Shown here piece after piece: positions 62,208 through 64,000 of a stretch of DNA of 64,000 bases. Under the pieces are notes generated by a model. That model had not been told where the DNA came from and made no database searches. It worked only from the letters and a program-made list of their open reading frames with translations. Source of the DNA: Streptomyces pactum (GTDB taxonomy: Bacteria > Actinomycetota > Actinomycetes > Streptomycetales > Streptomycetaceae); the NCBI RefSeq assembly GCF_002005225.1, contig NZ_CP019724.1, positions 1,550,001-1,614,000 of the forward strand. Direction: 5' to 3'. The position numbers and the translations under genes are program-made. Position 1 is the first letter of the stretch. The number at the start of each line of letters is the position of its first letter.

Positions 62208-64000
62208 TCACCCTCCGTCCGGCCGCATCCGGAAGTCGTGGCGGGCCGGGAGCGGTTCGTCGCCGAGCCGGGCCCACAGCCGGCCGATGCTCTCCGCACC
62301 CTCCCGCAGGTCGGCGACCTCGAAGCCCTCGTCGAAGACGGCCCGTGCCGCCTCGCGCCGGCCCTCGGCGGCCAGCAGCTCCGCCTCGGTCAGCCGGAAC
62401 CGGCCGCGGGCTCGGGTCGCGGGGCGCAGCCGCTGCCACACGGCACGGGCGTCCGCCGTGCGCCCGACCGCGAGCAGCGCCTCGATCGCCTCGCGGCCGA
62501 GCGCGGCGGCGACGGCCGTCCACTGGGCGTCTTCGACGCGGACGTCCGTCTCCTCCCGTTGCTCCCGCAGTCGCTCGCACAGGTCGTCGAAGGCCTCGGT
62601 GTACCGGTCGGCGGCCCGCTCGTGGTGTCCGTCCTCCCGGTCGGCGACGGCGAGGCAGCGCAGCAGGGGCCAGCCGGCGGGCGCGGTCTTCAGGCCGCGC
62701 TCCCAACTGCGCACCGCCTGGGCCCGGTCGCCGCCGTGCCACTGGGCGACGCCGAGGTGGTACTCGGCGATCGGTGTGGCGGCCGTGGTCTCCAGCATGT
62801 CCCGCCAGGGCCGGGCGACCAGGGTGCTCCCGGGCGGTTCGTGGCGCCCCGGTTCGGGCAGCGAACCGGTGCGCAGCAGGTGCAGCCAGGGCCGCTGCTC
62901 GTCGCCGAGGGTGTCCTCGGCGAAGGGCGTGCCGGGCAGCTTCCAGCCCGTGCGCAGCACTTCGAGCGCGCCCCATCCCGAGCCGGTGGCGAGGCTCTGA
63001 CCGGGCTCGGCGTCGGCGTACGGCAGCCAGGCCTCGTACGCCGCGTCGACGTCGTCGCGCGGCAGGACCGCCTCCAGCCGGTCCTCGGCGCGGCGCAGTG
63101 CGGCGTGCCACTCGCCCCGGGGCGCCGCGTCGAGCGGCCCGTACGCCTCCAGCCAGGACACCTCGCTCTCCGCCTCCAGCCTGACGTGCTCCAACTGGGT
63201 GCGGGCGAGCCCGGCCTGGATCTCGCAGTAGCCGCCGGTGCCGGGCTCGGTGAGCCACTCCTGCCAGCGCCGCCCGCCGGATCCCGTGCCCCACACGAAC
63301 AGCTTGCGGCCGCGCAGTAGGTCGGTCGACGTCTGCGCCAGCCCGTGCCCGTGCTCGTCGAGGGCGGCGATCCAGCGGCGCCGGCCGTCCGGCACCTCGT
63401 AGAAGTAGTCGGCGGGGTGGGTGCTGTTCAGCGGGTACGTCCGGTCGGTCCCGTCGTACGACGGGACGGGCACCCGCCGCAGCCGCCGTTCGTAGCCGAA
63501 GAGCCATGCCTCGTCGGCCGGGGCGAGGACGCGGCGGTCCTCGGGCACGGCGATGTTGGACCACCAGTAGGTGGGGACCGGGCGCTCGTGCGGATTGCGG
63601 ATCCGGACGCCGACGTGGAGGAAGTCCGAGCCCTCCGGCAGCCACAGGTCCACCTGGAAGGGCAGGTCCCGCAGCCGCTCCCACTCCCAGAGGCGCAGCA
63701 TCTCCCCGCCGTCCGGGGCGGGCACGCGGGCGGCGTGCACGGGTGAGCAGGCAAGGGTGGTGTGACCGGTGGCGCCGATGTTCCATTCGATGCCGCCGGA
63801 GAACCAGGCGCCGTTGAGGGCGAAGTTGGCGGGCTGGAGCACGGGGTTGACGTAGAGCAGCTCGCGGTCGGTCGGCTTGTGGTGGAGGGAGGCGACGCGG
63901 CCGCCGAGGCCGGGCAGGACGGTGGCCCGCAGCCGGTCGTTCTCGATGACGAGGGCGTCGACCTCCCGGGGCTCGCGCTCGCGGTCGTAGCCGTCCCGGA
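62208..64000 (-). CDS. DUF5107 protein with TPR-like C-terminal half, 5' end outside window
   Basis: At least 597 residues; the start is beyond the right edge. The visible N-terminal part is a galactose-mutarotase-like beta-sandwich assigned to DUF5107 (VIENDRLRATVLPGLGGRV, PANFALNGAWFSGGIEWNIG, YWWSNIAVPED). The rest is alpha-helical with TPR-like repeats (AEYHLGVAQWHGGDRAQAVRSWERGLKTAP, EAIEALLAVGRTADARAVW, LLAAEGRREAARAVFDEGFEVADL). Such proteins are linked to carbohydrate recognition or processing in Streptomyces. Convergent with the VOC gene (17-bp gap). Confidence 0.88.
   Translation of the reverse strand, partial: RDGYDREREPREVDALVIENDRLRATVLPGLGGRVASLHHKPTDRELLYVNPVLQPANFALNGAWFSGGIEWNIGATGHTTLACSPVHAARVPAPDGGEMLRLWEWERLRDLPFQVDLWLPEGSDFLHVGVRIRNPHERPVPTYWWSNIAVPEDRRVLAPADEAWLFGYERRLRRVPVPSYDGTDRTYPLNSTHPADYFYEVPDGRRRWIAALDEHGHGLAQTSTDLLRGRKLFVWGTGSGGRRWQEWLTEPGTGGYCEIQAGLARTQLEHVRLEAESEVSWLEAYGPLDAAPRGEWHAALRRAEDRLEAVLPRDDVDAAYEAWLPYADAEPGQSLATGSGWGALEVLRTGWKLPGTPFAEDTLGDEQRPWLHLLRTGSLPEPGRHEPPGSTLVARPWRDMLETTAATPIAEYHLGVAQWHGGDRAQAVRSWERGLKTAPAGWPLLRCLAVADREDGHHERAADRYTEAFDDLCERLREQREETDVRVEDAQWTAVAAALGREAIEALLAVGRTADARAVWQRLRPATRARGRFRLTEAELLAAEGRREAARAVFDEGFEVADLREGAESIGRLWARLGDEPLPARHDFRMRPDGG

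Overview
The window looks like Streptomyces chromosome. It is very GC-rich, with C or G in most third codon positions, many GTG starts, short stop/start overlaps, and gene families typical of the genus: a streptomycete-type gas vesicle cluster, an XRE regulator next to a Methyltransf_19 methyltransferase, a SigB/F/G-family sigma factor, and DUF2795 and DUF6158 proteins. From memory, the order nar operon, SigB-type sigma factor, gas vesicle cluster, LigD polymerase, transketolase resembles the Streptomyces coelicolor segment holding nar1, sigK and the second gvp cluster. This could not be checked here.

Left part (1-16973, minus strand): one edge of a trans-AT polyketide/non-ribosomal peptide gene cluster. 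A phosphopantetheinyl transferase (PPTase) gene overlaps a 2982-residue AT-less PKS, which is followed 15 bp later by an NRPS that runs off the left end. The PKS reads DH*-ACP-ACP-ACP0-DH-KS-KR-ACP-KS0-PCP. The NRPS reads C-A(Ser)-PCP-C-A with an embedded methyltransferase. The second-to-last PKS domain is a KS that has lost a catalytic His, so it probably passes the chain without elongation to the C domain of the NRPS. A 1.27-kb gene-poor stretch (16974-18243) separates the cluster from the next genes.

Centre (18244-37384): an XRE/DUF5753 regulator and a methyltransferase, then narGHJI for respiratory nitrate reductase (plus strand). These are followed by osmC, a frameshifted VWA metallopeptidase pseudogene, an APC permease, a membrane phosphodiesterase-like protein, two metallo-beta-lactamase-fold hydrolases around a DedA protein, a PLP-fold protein without its catalytic lysine, and a secreted Pro/Glu-repeat protein.

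Right part (37537-64000): a dense set of stress and dormancy genes. It holds a SigB/F/G-type sigma factor, AraC regulator, UvrA-like ATPase, DUF2795, CBS, PfpI/DJ-1, baeRF-like, ABC-F, PAP2-DAG kinase fusion and methyltransferase genes, then the ten-gene gas vesicle cluster gvpOAFGYZJLSK (minus strand). After that come a flavin dehydrogenase with a nine-copy perfect repeat, coupled to transketolase and a LigD-type polymerase; then an F420-dependent oxidoreductase, a holin-like membrane protein, a VOC protein and a DUF5107 protein cut by the right end. No tRNA, rRNA, CRISPR array or insertion sequence was seen.

The most interesting parts are the unusual PKS/NRPS line, with its almost identical tandem ACP block, and several proteins carrying young repeats or missing catalytic residues.
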